DNA of 64,000 bases from Impatiens glandulifera (GCF_907164915.1 NC_061862.1:3224001-3288000); one strand, 5' to 3'. Shown: positions 48,301-60,531, counted from the stretch's first letter. The notes: a model not told the origin generated them from the sequence alone. Translations and numbers: made by a program.

Positions 48301-49464
48301 TCTCTATAATATCGAGATTTTGTGACTGTTATTTACTTAATTAGTGACTTTAGTCATAAATATAATATGATAAGACTTGAAAATATAGAAGCATTATATT
48401 TAAAAATATTTTTTTCTGAATATTCTCTTAATTTGTTGGTCTACTCTTTTCAAAAAGATCTCATAAGTCTATTTTGTTATTCGTTACGATTACAAACTCA
48501 AACAACATTATGAAAATATGAAACGATATTACACAATTATTGTTGCGCTATAATATCAAAATATTTTGGCTTGTAATTTATTTGAAAAGATCAAATGATT
48601 AAATCATTATGTTTGAGAATACTTCATTTCTGCATAATCTCTTAACTTATTTTGAGACAATATCACTTAACTTGTGATTTTAGTTTTGAAAAATATAATT
48701 ATCAAATGATTAAATGATCAAATTATTTTGTTTGAGAATACTTAATTTTTGCATATTCTCTGGTTTTATCGACTATTTAAATAAATATATATTTTAAGCT
48801 TATTTTGGTATTCGACACAGTTACAAATAAAAAGAACATTTCAAAAATTATGAGGCGATATTACTTGATTATTATTATTTATCTATAATATTGAGATTTT
48901 GTGATTGTTATTCTCTTAATTGATGACTTTGGTCGTAAAAATAATGTGATAAAACTACATTGTTGTCTTATGTGAATAGAAATATAAAAGTTCATAAGAT
49001 TGGAAATAGTATCACAATCGCTTACCTATATTGGTTTATAGTGATTGGTATTTTCGTGGCTTGTGGTTTGGAATATAAATTTGATTCGAAATGATAGAAG
49101 AATTATATTTGGGAATATTTCACTTATGCAAAATCTTTTAATTAGTTGTTCTACTTTTATTTTTATAAAAATCAAATAAACCTATTTTGTTGATCGCGGT
49201 TATAAACTAAAAGAAAATAATATTTTGATAAGCATGAAACAGTATTATTTAACTATTGTTGGAACTATAATATCAAATATTTTGGCTTTTCATTTACTTA
49301 AAAATATCAGATTAAATCACCATGTTTGAGAATACTTCATTTATGCATATTCTCTTGTCCTATTTTGAGACAATGTCACTTAGTTGTGATTTTGGATTTG
49401 AGTTTTTTTTGAAAAACGGTTTAACACCATTTTATTGTGGATGAGAATATTAATTATTAAATTA
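45380..49464 (+). repeat. Degenerate tandem repeat block 2 (~0.6 kb units)
   Basis: Same landmarks as block 1, with unit starts near 45475, 46078, 46758, 47342, 48383 and 49088. 46745-49460 is a direct copy of 30645-33340, including the irregular deleted unit, so the two blocks arose by duplication of a block and not by separate growth. It ends where the extra gene of the large copia element is cut. Confidence 0.8.
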
Positions 49465-49929
49465 TTAACATATTAGTGTTGGTTGGGAGATTGACAAAAT
49501 GATGGAACGGTTGACAATCTCGTAGAGGAGTTGGATGTGGTGGGCAAGGCGGGTTTTTAGCCCGTGGTTCTCCACCGGCACCTCGGTTCCGGAGAACAGT
49601 TCTGAATAGTTGGTTGCTACACTTTCCACCCGGGTTGGGAAGTCGGAAAACCCTTCTATGGGCAGATTGAACGTTTGAGCGAGTTCGTTTTCCTCCAAGC
49701 AAAAGAAGTGGCATCTCACTGTGGAAACAATGAAATCTCCTCTCATAGAGGCATTTTTGAAGAAGTCGATTACGTCCGGAAGGAGTATGGGTCCGGATTC
49801 TTCGAGAAAAGTGCAAAGACCGGTGTCGATGAGTGAATCAAACATGAGTTCCTTTAACTCCAGGTCATCATGTTCCATGCATGAATCGAAATCGATGCTC
49901 AAGAAGTTCCTTAGAGTTCGGCTCGACAT
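49465..49929 (-). CDS. Extra gene X2, truncated
   Basis: ATG at 49929; about 154 residues, MSSRTLRNFLSIDFDSCMEHD onwards. The region is acidic and leucine-rich, with no membrane segment. It is a paralogue of X1: shared pattern FDS, TGL..FL, P..v..FF.NA, then E..A..F.L..G..D, PV..HG and QLL..v.RSI. The reading ends at the junction with tandem block 2, so the C-terminal half is lost. A TATA box lies about 80 bp upstream, which suggests it was a free-standing gene. Function unknown; from memory, similar proteins are numerous in Lamiales gene sets and linked to retroelements, but this is unchecked. Confidence 0.6.
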   Translation of the reverse strand: MSSRTLRNFLSIDFDSCMEHDDLELKELMFDSLIDTGLCTFLEESGPILLPDVIDFFKNASMRGDFIVSTVRCHFFCLEENELAQTFNLPIEGFSDFPTRVESVATNYSELFSGTEVPVENHGLKTRLAHHIQLLYEIVNRSIILSISQPTLIC

Positions 49930-50007
49930 GTTTTGAGATTTTGCCAAGATAGAGAGAGTTCAAGAAGTTTTTGATTTTGGGGTGTATTGAGTTGATAAGG
50001 TGGGGTT

Positions 50008-50020
50008 CCTTATATAGATA
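50008..50020 (-). promoter_or_regulatory. TATA box of X2
   Basis: TATCTATATAAGG on the minus strand, 80-90 bp before the X2 ATG. The leader between is CA-rich and lacks upstream ATGs, like a plant 5' UTR. Confidence 0.55.
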
Positions 50021-50367
50021 CGAAATTGGAGGGAAAATATCAGTATTTAATGTTGAAATTCAGTTTTGTCTTATTAATGAAGAGAATATTTATGTTTCCA
50101 AAACTCCTTGGGAAGGAGTTACTTTTGACCGGTTGTGGAGCTCGAGGTAAGGAATCTAGTTCAAAAGTAACTAAGGTTGTTGGATAGTAATTACTCATGT
50201 AGTTGGAAGTTGAGAGTTACTTATCATTAATGAAAAGGGTACAGGAAACCGGAAATAAGTAATTAAAACCGAAAATATCATAGACTAAACCGAAATGATC
50301 ATGATAGAGTGGAACACTGATACAACCGGTGCGTACAGCAAAATGACCGGTTGTAGGAAGGAGTGAC
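50021..50367. other. Spacer between extra genes X1 and X2
   Basis: Contains words rich in ACCGG/CCGGTT like the LTR and pol flanks of this element. No convincing gene. Confidence 0.5.
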
Positions 50368-51118
50368 TTAGTTGCTGGATGAGTTGAGATGGCGGTTCCT
50401 TCTCTTCCAGGCCTTCTCAAACCGCTTATAGAATGAATCGGTGACCTCTTTGGTGATGACCTGTGCCTGGTTCAACCCTTCTCCCGGACAGAGTGGAACC
50501 CCAAGTTCCAAAAGTAGGCAGCTTATCTGTGGGATGAGGCCGGTTTGGCGAATGCCGATCATCCAGATTAGGACATCGAACAACACCCTTGACCAGTTGA
50601 CTGACATACCCGTGGTTATGGCAGACATCATGTTAAACACTACAGCACAGTAAGTGTTTGTCACATCCCTACCCAGGATGCTTCGACCGATAACATCGTT
50701 GAGAAGCTGGTACTCAGCTCTCAGCGATGACCTGGCACCGTGGTCATTGACCGGGCGGTTTGACCGAGCAAAGCTTAAGGCGATTTCGGCCTTTAGTTCA
50801 GCCGGAACGTTTAGGTCGGTAAGCCCTTGATTCGAAAGATCAAAGCATCTTGCGAAGTCACTTTCCGTGAAATCAAACACAGTTCCTCCCACTTTGGACT
50901 AAATGTGGGTGTCAAAGTGAGGAGTACCTCGGAAAACCCTGGCATTGTAGAAGAATTCCAGGACTGTTTCCGGAAAGATGACATGTTTGTCATCTAGAAA
51001 GTGTTTGAGACCGGTGTCTTCAAGTGACTTAATCATCTTGAAGACTTCATAATGCTCAGTGCCTTGAGCTGAATCGAAATCCACTTGAAGGATGTTTGGA
51101 AACTGAGATATTTTGTCT
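50368..51118 (-). pseudogene. Extra gene X1, nearly intact
   Basis: One frame open over about 250 codons except for a single TAG at 50899-50901, with no ATG at the expected start (a TAA stands where X2 has its ATG). Order: VDFDSAQG, TGLKHFL, FPETVLEFFYNA, then VFDFTESDFARCFDL, GLTDL, PVNDHGARSSL, YQLLNDVIGRSI, VNWSRVLFDVLIWM, LLLELGVPL and a basic end KAWKRRNRHL. It is a paralogue of X2 and keeps the C-terminal half that X2 has lost. No coiled coil or signal peptide is seen; FDVLIWMIGI could be a short hydrophobic core. It is not evidently an envelope protein. Function unknown. Confidence 0.6.
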
Positions 51119-51170
51119 TAGTAAGAGGATAAGTTAGATTTTGTGATTGTTTTGTCTAAGGTTTGCCTAA

Positions 51171-51181
51171 CTTATATATTA
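51171..51181 (-). promoter_or_regulatory. TATA box of X1
   Basis: TAATATATAAG on the minus strand, 55-65 bp before the lost start of X1, in the same relative place as the TATA box of X2, with a similar CA-rich leader. Confidence 0.5.
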
Positions 51182-51186
51182 GTGGG

Positions 51187-51644
51187 GGGATGATCTTATT
51201 ATTTAGTGTGTCGCAGGTAATGATGTCTATTAACCATAGGATAATGTATTTTGCATAAAATAAGCATGTCTGCAACCTAGGATGTGGGTCATAGGCCTGG
51301 ACAGTGAAAGATATCGTATCTTCACGTCTTTTGAGGTATGACCGTTTTACTTTGAAAAGGTAGTTTTTCAGAACAGATAAGTTTAAACACGGATAATTAT
51401 TCCACTTTTGTTTGGAGGCCAAATAATCCGAAGTAAACTACTTCCAAACCGGTTGGTTTTCAGTCATTCGTCCCGATGCGGTTATTTGGTGCATGCACTA
51501 AGTAACCGGTCGGTTTACTCCAACTGATAGACAAAGCGGTTCTTCCATAGATACCTTGGTGAATTTGGAATCCGACAATTTAGTAGGAACTACCGGTTTT
51601 GTCTGTTTGAACCGATTTCCCTTTTAAGCATTTTTAGGAATAAT
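51187..51644. other. Spacer between pol and X1
   Basis: No recognised product. An open frame on the minus strand (51422-51156) overlaps the X1 promoter and is probably chance. Confidence 0.4.
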
Positions 51645-53407
51645 CTAACTAATATCGGTTAAACCAAGTGTGAGTCTGAATTGAGAGAACTTAGCTTCCT
51701 GCAGAGGCTTTGTGAAGATATCAGCTACTTGTTGTTCTGTCGATACGTATTCTAGCCGGATATGCTTCAACATGACATGTTCCCGAATGAAGTGGTGCCT
51801 TATGTCAATGTGCTTGGTTCAAGAGTGTAGAACCGAATTGTAGGTGATTGCTATGGCACTCGTATTATCACAGAAAATTGGAGACTCTTCGGCTGTGATA
51901 CCGAAATCCTTCAGTTGTTGTTGGATCTAGAGAAGTTGTGAACAGTAACTTACTGTTGCCAGATATTCAGCTTTTGCGGTTGATGTGGCCACTGATGTCT
52001 GTTTCTTGTTGTGCCATGATACAAGCCGATCACCTAGGAATTGGCATGTTCCGCTGGTGCTTTTTCTATCAACCTTACACCCTACATAATCTGCATCTGA
52101 GTAACTTGTGAGGTTGAAGGATGAGTCCTTTGGATACCACAAACCGACGTCAGGAGTTCCCTTTAGGTATTTCAAGATTCGCTTTGCGGCTGTGTAGTGA
52201 GACTGTTTTGGATTAGCCTGGAATCTTCCACACACACCGACCGCAAATAGTATATCCGGTCTACTTGCTGTCAGGTATAGGAGAGAACCGATGATTCCTA
52301 GGTAAGCTGTCAGGTCTACTGCTTGACCGTCATCATCCTTATCCAGTTTGACCGATGAGCTCATTGGAGTAGCGGCTGAGGAGCATGTATCCATCCCAAA
52401 TTTCTTTAGAAGTTCCTTAGTATACTTGGGTTGGCTGATGAAGGTTCCTTATTCGAGTTGCTTAACCTGAAGACCTAGGAAGAAACTTAATTCTCCCATC
52501 ATACTCATTTCAAATTTGTTAGTCATCAGGGTTGAGAATTTATCACATAGCTTAGGATCGGTTGAACCGAAGATGATATCATCTACATATATTTGAACAA
52601 GTAGGATATGTTCTCTTTTCTCAAATTTAAATAGCGTTTTGTCCACCGAACCGATGGTGAAATCATGTTTTAACAAAAATGCGGTTTGTGTGTCATACCA
52701 GGCTCTAGGAGCTTGCTTTAGACCGTATAGTGCTTTGTTTAACCGGTATACATGGTTGGGCAGTTCAGCATTTTTGAAACCAGGTGGTTGTTCAACATAT
52801 ACTTCTTACGTAGGTCACCATTCAAAAATGCACTTTTAACATCCATTTGAAAGACTTTAAAATTTTTGAATGCAGCAAAAGCTAGAAAAATCCTAATAGC
52901 TTCAATCCTAGCTATAGGGGCAAATGATTCTTCAAAATCAATGTCTTCTTCCTGTTTGTATCCTTGTGCCACTAATCTGGCTTTGTTCCTCGTGACCAAA
53001 CCGTCTTCATTGAGTTTATTTCTAAATACCCATCTTGTTCCTATGACCGGCTGATCTTTCGGTCTAGGGACTAGGTACCAGACTTTGTTACTCTCAAACT
53101 GGTTTAACTCTTCTTACATTCCCAAGATCCAATCCGGATCTGACAATGCTTCATCCACTCTTTTCGGCTCAATTTGGGATATAAAGGCGGAATTGAAGTA
53201 TTCCTCCAGGATTTGTCGCCTAGTTCGAACGGGTTCTGAAGGGTCACCTATAATTAGCTCAGGAGGATGATTTATGTTCCTTTTAAGGTTCGGTTCAGGG
53301 ATGTCTACCAAATCACCATTTACTTGATCAAGACTAGACATATCGGTAGGCTGAACAAGAGTGTCAGACCGACGGATTTCCTCGGTTTGAACCGAAGTGT
53401 CAGCTTC
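51645..53407 (-). pseudogene. Copia reverse transcriptase and RNase H
   Basis: Continues from integrase: [58 protein letters not shown] and [14 protein letters not shown]. After a frame break at about 52740-52800 come [11 protein letters not shown], the catalytic [12 protein letters not shown] (about 52595-52560) and FFLGLQVKQ. RNase H follows: SYSDADYVGC, STSGTCQFLG, STAKAEYLA, CDNTSAI, HIDIRHHFIREHV, ending at 51645. About five stops and one or two shifts interrupt it. Confidence 0.85.
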
Positions 53408-54892
53408 CTACCGTGGGACAGCTTGATCCGGTTGGGTTTCATCATTACCCATTTGGTCATGGACAAACCGTCTAAAAACCAGAATCTCATCTTCACTATC
53501 AGAATGGATATTGTTATTTTCCAATCTGTTGTGTAGATCAAAGCATGATGCAGTGTTGCTTTCAACCGATTCATCGAAAACAACATGAAGTGATTCATCC
53601 ACGGTTAAAGTTCTAGTGTTATACACTCTATATGCTTTACTAACTGCTGAGTAACCTAACATGATCCCAACATCGGATTTTGCATCAAAAGCAGATAGAT
53701 AGGTTTTTCCATTTATGTGAATGTAGCATTTACAACCGAAAATCTTAAGATACCTAAGGTTAGGAACCCTGTATACCTCATAAGGTGTTTTGTTGTGAAA
53801 CTTGTTGATCAGAGACCGATTTTGTGTGTGACATGCGGTGTTGATAGCCTCAGCCCAGAATTTCTGGGCAATACCCGAATCGGCTATCATGGACCGTGCG
53901 ACTTCCTTGAGAGTTCGGTTTCTTCTCTCGGCCAGGCCATTTTGTTGAGGAGTCCTAGAACTAGGCAACTCGTGTCTAATGCCGGATTCATCAAGGAATG
54001 CATTTAGAGTACTATTTGTAAATTCGGTTCCTCTATCACTTCTAATGCTATTTATGCGTGTTGATTTTTCATTTTGCAAACGTTTAAACAATGTGATCAA
54101 ATTTGATGCGGTTTCACGTTTGGATGGAAAGAATATTACCCATGTATACCTAGAATAATCATCAACAACTACCATAGTGTAAAGCATACCTCCTAGGCTG
54201 ACGACCCTAATCGGTCCAAATAAGTCCATGTGAAGAAGATCTAAGCATCGGTTAGATTGAATGTGTCCTTTACTTTTAAAGGTTGACTTAGTTTGTTTAC
54301 CCATTTGACATGTTGAATAGACTTTATCCTTATTAAACACTATGTCAGGAATTCCTTCGACTAACTTTTTACCGCGAATATAGTTTAAGGTTTTCATGTT
54401 TAAGTGGTTTAGTCTTTTATGCCACAGCCAGGTTTGATCGGTTTTAGCTATCATGCAGATATGATATTCTACTTTATTTTTCCAATCTACCTTGTAAATG
54501 TTTCCTAACCTATTTCTGGTTAGCAGTGTGATACCTTGAGAGTTTTTAACTAAACATGCATGTTTAAGAAATTCTACAGTGTATCCAGCATCACACATTT
54601 GACTAATGCTTAGCAGGTTAAAACGTAGGTTTTCGACTAAGAGTACATTATCAATTGTTAAGTTACCATGGACAATCTTACCCTTGCCCATAGTTCTACC
54701 TTTTGAGTTGTCACCGAAAGTGATCAATGCACCGGTTTCTATTCTGATGTCGGTTAGAAGATTGTTGTTCCCGGTCATGTGTCTGGAGCAACCGCTGTCC
54801 AAGTACCATTCAGAGTTTCCTAGCCGTTTCTTCATATCCTGTAAAATGTACATATTTACAACTATTTGGTACCCACATTTACTTGGGTCCAC
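53408..54892 (-). pseudogene. Copia protease and integrase, long open frame
   Basis: An uninterrupted 494-codon stretch. Protease core WYLDSGCSRHMTG (residues 29-41) is intact. GAG-pre-integrase: LWHKRLNHLNMKTL, then STCQMGKQ, where the first cysteine of the usual C-X2-C is tyrosine (VYSTC), so the zinc finger is damaged. Integrase core: HMDLFGPI, SDRGTEFTN and RTPQQNGLAERRNRT keep the D, D and E positions. The C-terminal part ends SAVSKAYRVYNTRTL and a variable tail. It would process the polyprotein and insert the cDNA. Confidence 0.85.
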
Positions 54893-55133
54893 AAGTGATT
54901 AGTCCCTTGGTTATCCAGACTTTGACAAGTCGGACGACTTTCACGGTTAAGGTTTTAACTAATTTTCTTGCACTTGGTTTGGAGTCTCTCTGCTTTCCTA
55001 AGAGGTCCTTATGTGGGGATGATCTTTGGTTTGTCTTATGTGGTTGTGAGTTGGCTTTCCTATATTTGAACCGGTTGGCTTTCCTTTTCTCAGGGTGAAG
55101 CCATTTTTCAGAATCGGTTGGACCTACATAGGT
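54893..55133 (-). pseudogene. Gag-to-protease linker of the large copia element
   Basis: Basic, reading EKWLHPEKRKANRFKYRK and KDLLGKQRDSKPSARK, then LITCGPK and MWVPN separated by one stop (the usual GPKxxWVP end before the protease frame). A frame change follows before the 54892 frame. Confidence 0.65.
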
Positions 55134-56639
55134 TTATTTGTCTTTCAGATATGAGGCACTTAATTCCTCTTCAACGGTTAAGGAACTTCTGACAAAACTT
55201 ACAAAGGGAAGATTATCCTTTGTGAGCCTCATGATGTCGAAGTGTTTTCGGTTTTTGGATCTATTGTTTTTGTATCCTAGACCAAACATGCACGTAGGGT
55301 GTCTTTTATAACTACACATTCTGCTTACCATTTCACTAGATCTTTTCCATGCGTCCATTCGATACTGGATTCGGGCATTTTCCTCTTCGGTCAGCTCTTG
55401 AACTGGCTCCTTGAGCTGTTCGGTCTCAGAGGATAGTTCAATTACTGCCTCGGTTTCTAGGGTAGGGGTTTCATCAGGTTGTATGGTCTTTGGTTCTATC
55501 AAGGTAGGTACTATGGGGTCGGCTCTAAAGTTGGGCAATAGTGTTAATAGGTTCTTATACTCTGCTACCATATCATTTAGTGCATTAAATAGCTCATCTT
55601 TAGTAAATTCTTCACAGGGAGAGTCAAATACATGTTCCTCGTTTGCCATAAGGCAGGTGAGTTCATCATCACTGTCGATGTGAGTCCATAAGCTTCCTCC
55701 ATCATCGGTTATCAGTGCTTTCTGAACTTCACTTCCTTCACCGGTTTGTTGATAATTATTTCGGTTATTCTGATTGTCCGGTTTCCGGTCATCTCTCCTC
55801 GGTTTTCTGCATTCCCACTTGAAATGTCCCAAACAATTGCAGTTATAACATCTAACATTGGATTTATCACCGTAGTTATAGTTGTTTGTTGGTTGACTTC
55901 TCTTCATGAATCTGCCGAATTTCTGTGCAAGCATTGTCATGGCATCCTCGGTGAACTGTCCAGCGGTTCTGATCGGTGCGGGGGCAACCGGTTCTATGGA
56001 TGTGATTAATGCTCTGGTTGAGGCTGAGACTTCTTCTTCAATCCTAGATCTCATTTCAAACTCATATGCCTTAAGATCTTCGAATACATCGTGTAGCTTC
56101 ATCTTGCTTAGGCAGTTTGATTCCCTCATCACCATTGTCTTTATGTCCTATGCGCTTGGAAGAGATCTTAATGCTTTCATGATGACTTCCTTGTTGTCAT
56201 ATCTCTTGCCAAGAATTGCTAGCTCGTCTATCACACATGTGAACCGGTCACTGTATTCTCTCATTGTTTCTCCCGGTCTCATCTTGATGTTTTCAAACTT
56301 CTGAGTAGCCACCATTATCTTGTTTTCCTTGGTTCTTTCATTTCCCTCATGAATCTGAATTACGGCTTCCCATGTTTCCTTTGCTGTTTTGCAATCTCTA
56401 ACCTTGCAATACGTGTTTCTGTCCAAACCGTTGGAGATGCAGTTTCTGGCATGGTTATCCGGATTGTTTCTTCTCCTATCTTCAGCTGTCCAATCCTTTC
56501 AGTCTTTATCAATTATTATCGGTCCTTCGGCTATAATGAACTACATCTCGTCATCCATGGTGATTAAATGCAGGTGCATGCGTGCCTTCCAGTTGGCAAA
56601 GTCGTCACCTTCTAGCATTGGGGGCCTATCGAACGACAT
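55134..56639 (-). pseudogene. Sirevirus-like Gag
   Basis: One frame of 501 codons with three nonsense codons (near 56540, 56500 and 56147). Begins MSFDRPPMLEGDDFANWK, the usual start of this Gag class. UBN2 region: CKTAKETWEAVIQIHEG, KMRPGETMREYSDRF and ALRSLP. Zinc knuckle CYNCNCLGHFKWEC is complete. A long acidic C-terminal extension of about 180 residues with the basic patch KRHPTCMFGLGY near the end is typical of the large Gags of this lineage. Confidence 0.85.
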
Positions 56640-56664
56640 GCTTGCTTGAGTATTGAAACTAACT

Positions 56665-56676
56665 GCTCTGATACCA
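56665..56676 (-). other. Primer-binding site of the large copia element
   Basis: TGGTATCAGAGC on the minus strand, two bases after the LTR end; exact complement of the initiator tRNA-Met 3' end. Confidence 0.9.
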
Positions 56677-56678
56677 AT

Positions 56679-57874
56679 TATTAGGATCTAGGTCGCGGCT
56701 GGGGGACCGGGGTTGGCCGGTTTGCGTGTCTCACTCAAAGGTGGTGATTAATCCGGTTAGAGATTAATACCGGGGTTTCAATATTACACAAACTGTCACA
56801 AACCCTTGAACCGAGTTCAAGCGCGGAAGTGGTTTGTTTCAGGTTGAAGCAGCACACACACGAGATAGGTAGAACCGGATTTGAATAAGACAGGTTTGAA
56901 GATTGTTGGGTCGGTTTTGGAGCTTAGTAATTCGGTTTAGGTGATGTTGAATCGGTTGGAGCGGTATTAGTAGGTTAGTGCAGATCGGTTAGAAAATAAA
57001 ACAGGCGGAAAGTAAATAACAAGACAAGTTTTTATGGATGTTCGGAGATAAAACCTCTACATCACCCCTTCCTCTCGAAACCGCGAGAAGGATATTCACT
57101 AAAGAATACAAACACAATCTGATCGAGACTTATTTCCTGCTCGATAACACCCGTACAATTTTAACCGAAATTGTAGAATACACTTCAAATAAGCACTTAA
57201 GCTTTCTAGAGATAGAACGCAATCTTTTACTTAGGCTGTTGAAAATTCAGAACTTGTAACCCGCATTTAATCCTCTTCAGCTCCTTTTTTTATAGGTGAA
57301 ATGTAACAACGGTCACATTTCATTTCCTTGAATCTGATTGGTTGAGCAGAGGTTCAGTGATTCAGACCTGGCGGTCTAGTCTTCCAGTGTGTAGGTCAAA
57401 CCGGCTAGGTTTGTCTTTTACTCAATATGGTAACTGTCGGTTGGACAATTGCTTGTACCTGGAAGATTGCATTTCTGATTTATCCTGAAGTGAAAAGATC
57501 TTGTAGGACGGTCTTCTGCATCCTGCAGACTATCCTCAGACTTGTATGAATATGGCAATACTAAGTCTGTTCCTTCGGTATCATTCTCAACAGATACCCG
57601 AAGTGTCTTTTTATGTTGGTCGGTTGTTTATGCTAACCGGATGACTTCCGGTTTTTCCATATCTTCCGATTGACCGATTGTTCAATGATTCTGGCCTTCT
57701 GATTTTACCGATCTTGTCTTTCTTGTTCGGTCATGTTTTTGGTCGGTTTGATTTCTTGATCGGTTGAGTTTCTTAACCGGTTGAGTAATTTGACCGGTTG
57801 AATTCTTTGCCTATTTCTGCACAAGAAGTTTGTTTTTGTTAAATTTTATTTAACCGATCTAATTTTATCTAACA
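56679..57874 (-). repeat. 5' LTR of the large copia element
   Basis: About 1196 bp on the minus strand, from TGTTAGATAAAATTAG to CCTAATA; the normal CTAACA end has one change. Rich in ACCGG/CCGGTT words that may be regulatory repeats, dense at 57640-57800. The matching 3' LTR is absent, so LTR divergence cannot date the insertion. Confidence 0.75.
57286..57295 (-). promoter_or_regulatory. TATA box in the copia LTR
   Basis: CTATAAAAAA on the minus strand, about 580 bp from the LTR start, giving a long U3 as in Sireviruses. The leader then runs about 600 bp to the primer-binding site. Confidence 0.5.
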
Positions 57875-58031
57875 ACCTGCATTTCATCTCAACTTCAATT
57901 TACCATCTTCTTTCGAATTTACAGTTGCGAAAAAAATTCACTCACCAGCCATGCCAAGATCATAATGAACCCATTTATTAGATAAATTGTCGATTTCTTC
58001 AATCCAGCAACATTGAGATACCTTTCAGGTT
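57875..58031. other. Short unassigned flank
   Basis: 157 bp between the copia LTR and the MULE fragment. No match elsewhere in the window and no coding potential. Confidence 0.4.
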
Positions 58032-58906
58032 TTAAATATTTCCTTTCATATCCTCTTCAAACTCTTAATTTGAGAGACTTTAATTGAGAATCAAACTTAT
58101 TAAGTAATGCACATAATAACTTATCTTAAAATACCCCTGTTACAAGGGAATGTTTTATTATCAATAAAAATTGGTTTTACATAACAATTTCTTAAACTTT
58201 AATAACAGACATGTATCACACGAAGTACCATAACAGATATGCATCCAATAAAAGTCAAGAAGAAAATGAGCAATGAGAAGCTGAGCCCTCCAGCATTTTT
58301 TATCCTCAGATCTTTCCCTGAACAATGGAAATTAGAGAAGTTCAACCCACAATGACATTCACCAAAAATATAATTAAACATACAGAAACCAAAAGTAGAG
58401 GTATGACCATTCGCGAGACGCATTGGCGTGACGCACTCGCGTGACACACCCGCATTCATAAGACACGCCCACATTCGCGAGACACACCCGCGTGACACAC
58501 CTACATTCGCGAGACGCACCTGAATTCTACCGCAATAGTGTCATTTACCCAATCAATCCTAAACCCTAACAAACAATGCGTTCAAAGAAAGAAATAAATA
58601 ACAAGTGAAAAACAAAGGAAGCATACCAGTAAAGCGGACATCCTTCCTTCGCTGGAATTCTGACGTCTTCGTCGGGGGTCAACAGGGAAGAAAGAAATGG
58701 GAAGAATTGTAATTTTTTAATTATATAGCAAGGGCATTGTGGACTTTTCATAATGCACCCAATTGCGTCACGCAACTAGAGGTTGCGTGACGCAATAGGG
58801 GCATTTTCGTCAGAAAAAATTAGATCACCGGCGCTATTTAATTTATGCGCTGACACTTTTCGCATTTAAGGATATTTGTAGGGTCATTTCGTCAAATTTA
58901 CCTATA
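58032..58906 (-). mobile_element. End fragment of a third Pack-MULE copy
   Basis: Direct copy of 63190-64000: gene-like fragment, CpG-rich minisatellite (58411-58522), exon-like piece with donor (58620-58680), subterminal palindromes TTGCGTCACGCAA / TTGCGTGACGCAA, then the terminal inverted repeat (about 58832-58906). Outside it lies TATATTGTGG, the same target word as at 12929 and 15370. The PHR2 side is missing. Confidence 0.8.
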
Positions 58907-58944
58907 TTGTGGACGGATCGATCTATTACGCAAATCTTAGTCAA

Positions 58945-60522
58945 CCTCTTTTTTACTCACACTTCAACAACCAATCTCAATTGATCACATACCTCTTATC
59001 TAACGTCAAACCAACCACTAATGACCACCCGACATTCATCTCGTGACCTCACACTGAAGAGCCTCGGTCGAACCTCTTGGTCTTGTTCGAACATGTCGGT
59101 CCTTAAAAACATCAAAATTGAAGATTTTGCAATTTTGATGGGCTCCTGATCCTTTACAAAGTTCTTAGAAACATAGTTTAAACGCCAAAAAGTGGGTTTT
59201 TAGTTTTTAAAGTTTAATGAAGGGTAAGAAGTTGGTCAATAGTTTTATTATAGTTCATATGATTGATTGATACTAAAACATGAACATTTGATGTTTATTT
59301 GGACCAATTCAAGAACTTATAATTTTCATTTATTTTGAAATTTTTGATTTTGGTCAAACATGATCCAAATATGTGTCCAACATCATAGAAACAAGATGAG
59401 AAGCTTTTTGGACTGATGTTCTTGATGATTAGCTCAAGAATAGAAAACTCGATTTTTTAATTTTTTTCAAATTCAAATTTGGGTTCTTTTGTTTTAGATC
59501 AATTCATCATTTCTAACTTTCACAGATAGTTTGTAAATGGTCATAAGATCGTTTTTCAATCAAAAAATGAAACAACCAAACAATATCAAACTTATGAAAA
59601 CTAAAATATAAAATTTTCAATTTCAAACTAAAATATTGAATTAGAGGGTGATTGAAAGTTTACCAAGTATTGGAGAACACTCATTAGACCTTAGGGAAGC
59701 TTTTGGAATGTCTAGATCTAAGTTTAAGATTTTATATAGAATTTCAAAAAATCTAGAAAGCTTGAATTCAATGGCGGATTTCTAAAAATTCGGATTGAGG
59801 GATTGAGAGTTGATCTCTTACCTTCGGAATCATCAAAGGGAGGGTATTTATAGCCTCCTCAAGTTGGTTGATCAGGCAAGTGGGCTTGAATTAGTTTATT
59901 TATTTTAAAATTTTAAGGGTTTATTTGAAATTGATTTTTCTTTCACTATTTTAGATTTATTTTTAAAATACACAAAATATTTAAAATAAATATGTCATTT
60001 ATTTTGTCAATTTTTTTTATATTTTGGGTTACATAAATAATTTATTTGGGATAAAAATGATAAAATATTTATTCTAAATTATTTATTTTAATATCCTTTA
60101 TTTTCTAAAATTAATTCAAGATATAATGGGTATAACATTTAACTCAAATTATTTTATTTATTTATTTAGTAATTACCTTTAATTAATTAGAATTTAATTA
60201 TCATAATAATTAATCTAATTAATTATTTATTTAGGTTTTGGCTTTGTGTTAATCATCTTAATTTATTTCTTTAAAAGTAATTAAAAAATTATTTATAAAT
60301 TTATAAATTAGGGGTGTATAATTTTAGTCTTACCATGTATACACTTAAAATAAAATTATCAACTATTTTTTATCAGCAATATAAGTATAAACTTTTTATA
60401 TTTCTAAATCAGCACCGTGTTACTGTTATTTTTTCTATTGATTTTGAAGACATTAATTAGTTAATTACTATATTATTTTTATAATATTTTAAAATTGTAT
60501 CATATAACTGATTCCATGACCT
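58945..60522 (-). repeat. Repeat R, inverted copy
   Basis: Reverse complement of 15866-17520, including the TATAAATA box (59845-59852). A short segment of 17230-17260 is missing here. Confidence 0.8.
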
Positions 60523-60531
60523 AATCGATTA

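Larger units (their letters stand above)
49465..57874 (-). mobile_element. Large Sirevirus-like copia retrotransposon, 3' end missing
   Basis: Order on the minus strand: LTR 57874-56679, primer-binding site, Gag, protease, integrase, RT/RNase H ending at 51645, then two extra genes, and an abrupt junction with tandem block 2 at about 49465 in place of the 3' LTR. Long Gag, a tRNA-Met site and genes beyond Pol recall the Sirevirus (SIRE/Maximus) lineage. Few stops relative to the other elements suggest a younger copy. Confidence 0.85.

Noticed and set aside
45380..49464. Possible CRISPR-like array
   Set aside because: Units are about 600 bp, diverged, and lack short identical repeats with unique spacers.
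49457..49816. 119-codon ORF with R- and P-rich text
   Set aside because: Overlaps X2 in another frame; X2 has a paralogue (X1) supporting its frame.
50368..51118. X1 as a retroviral envelope protein
   Set aside because: No signal peptide, no transmembrane anchor or coiled coil, and a separate TATA box; position alone is not enough.
51156..51422. 88-codon ORF between pol and X1
   Set aside because: No repeat of it elsewhere, covers the X1 TATA box, and has no motif.
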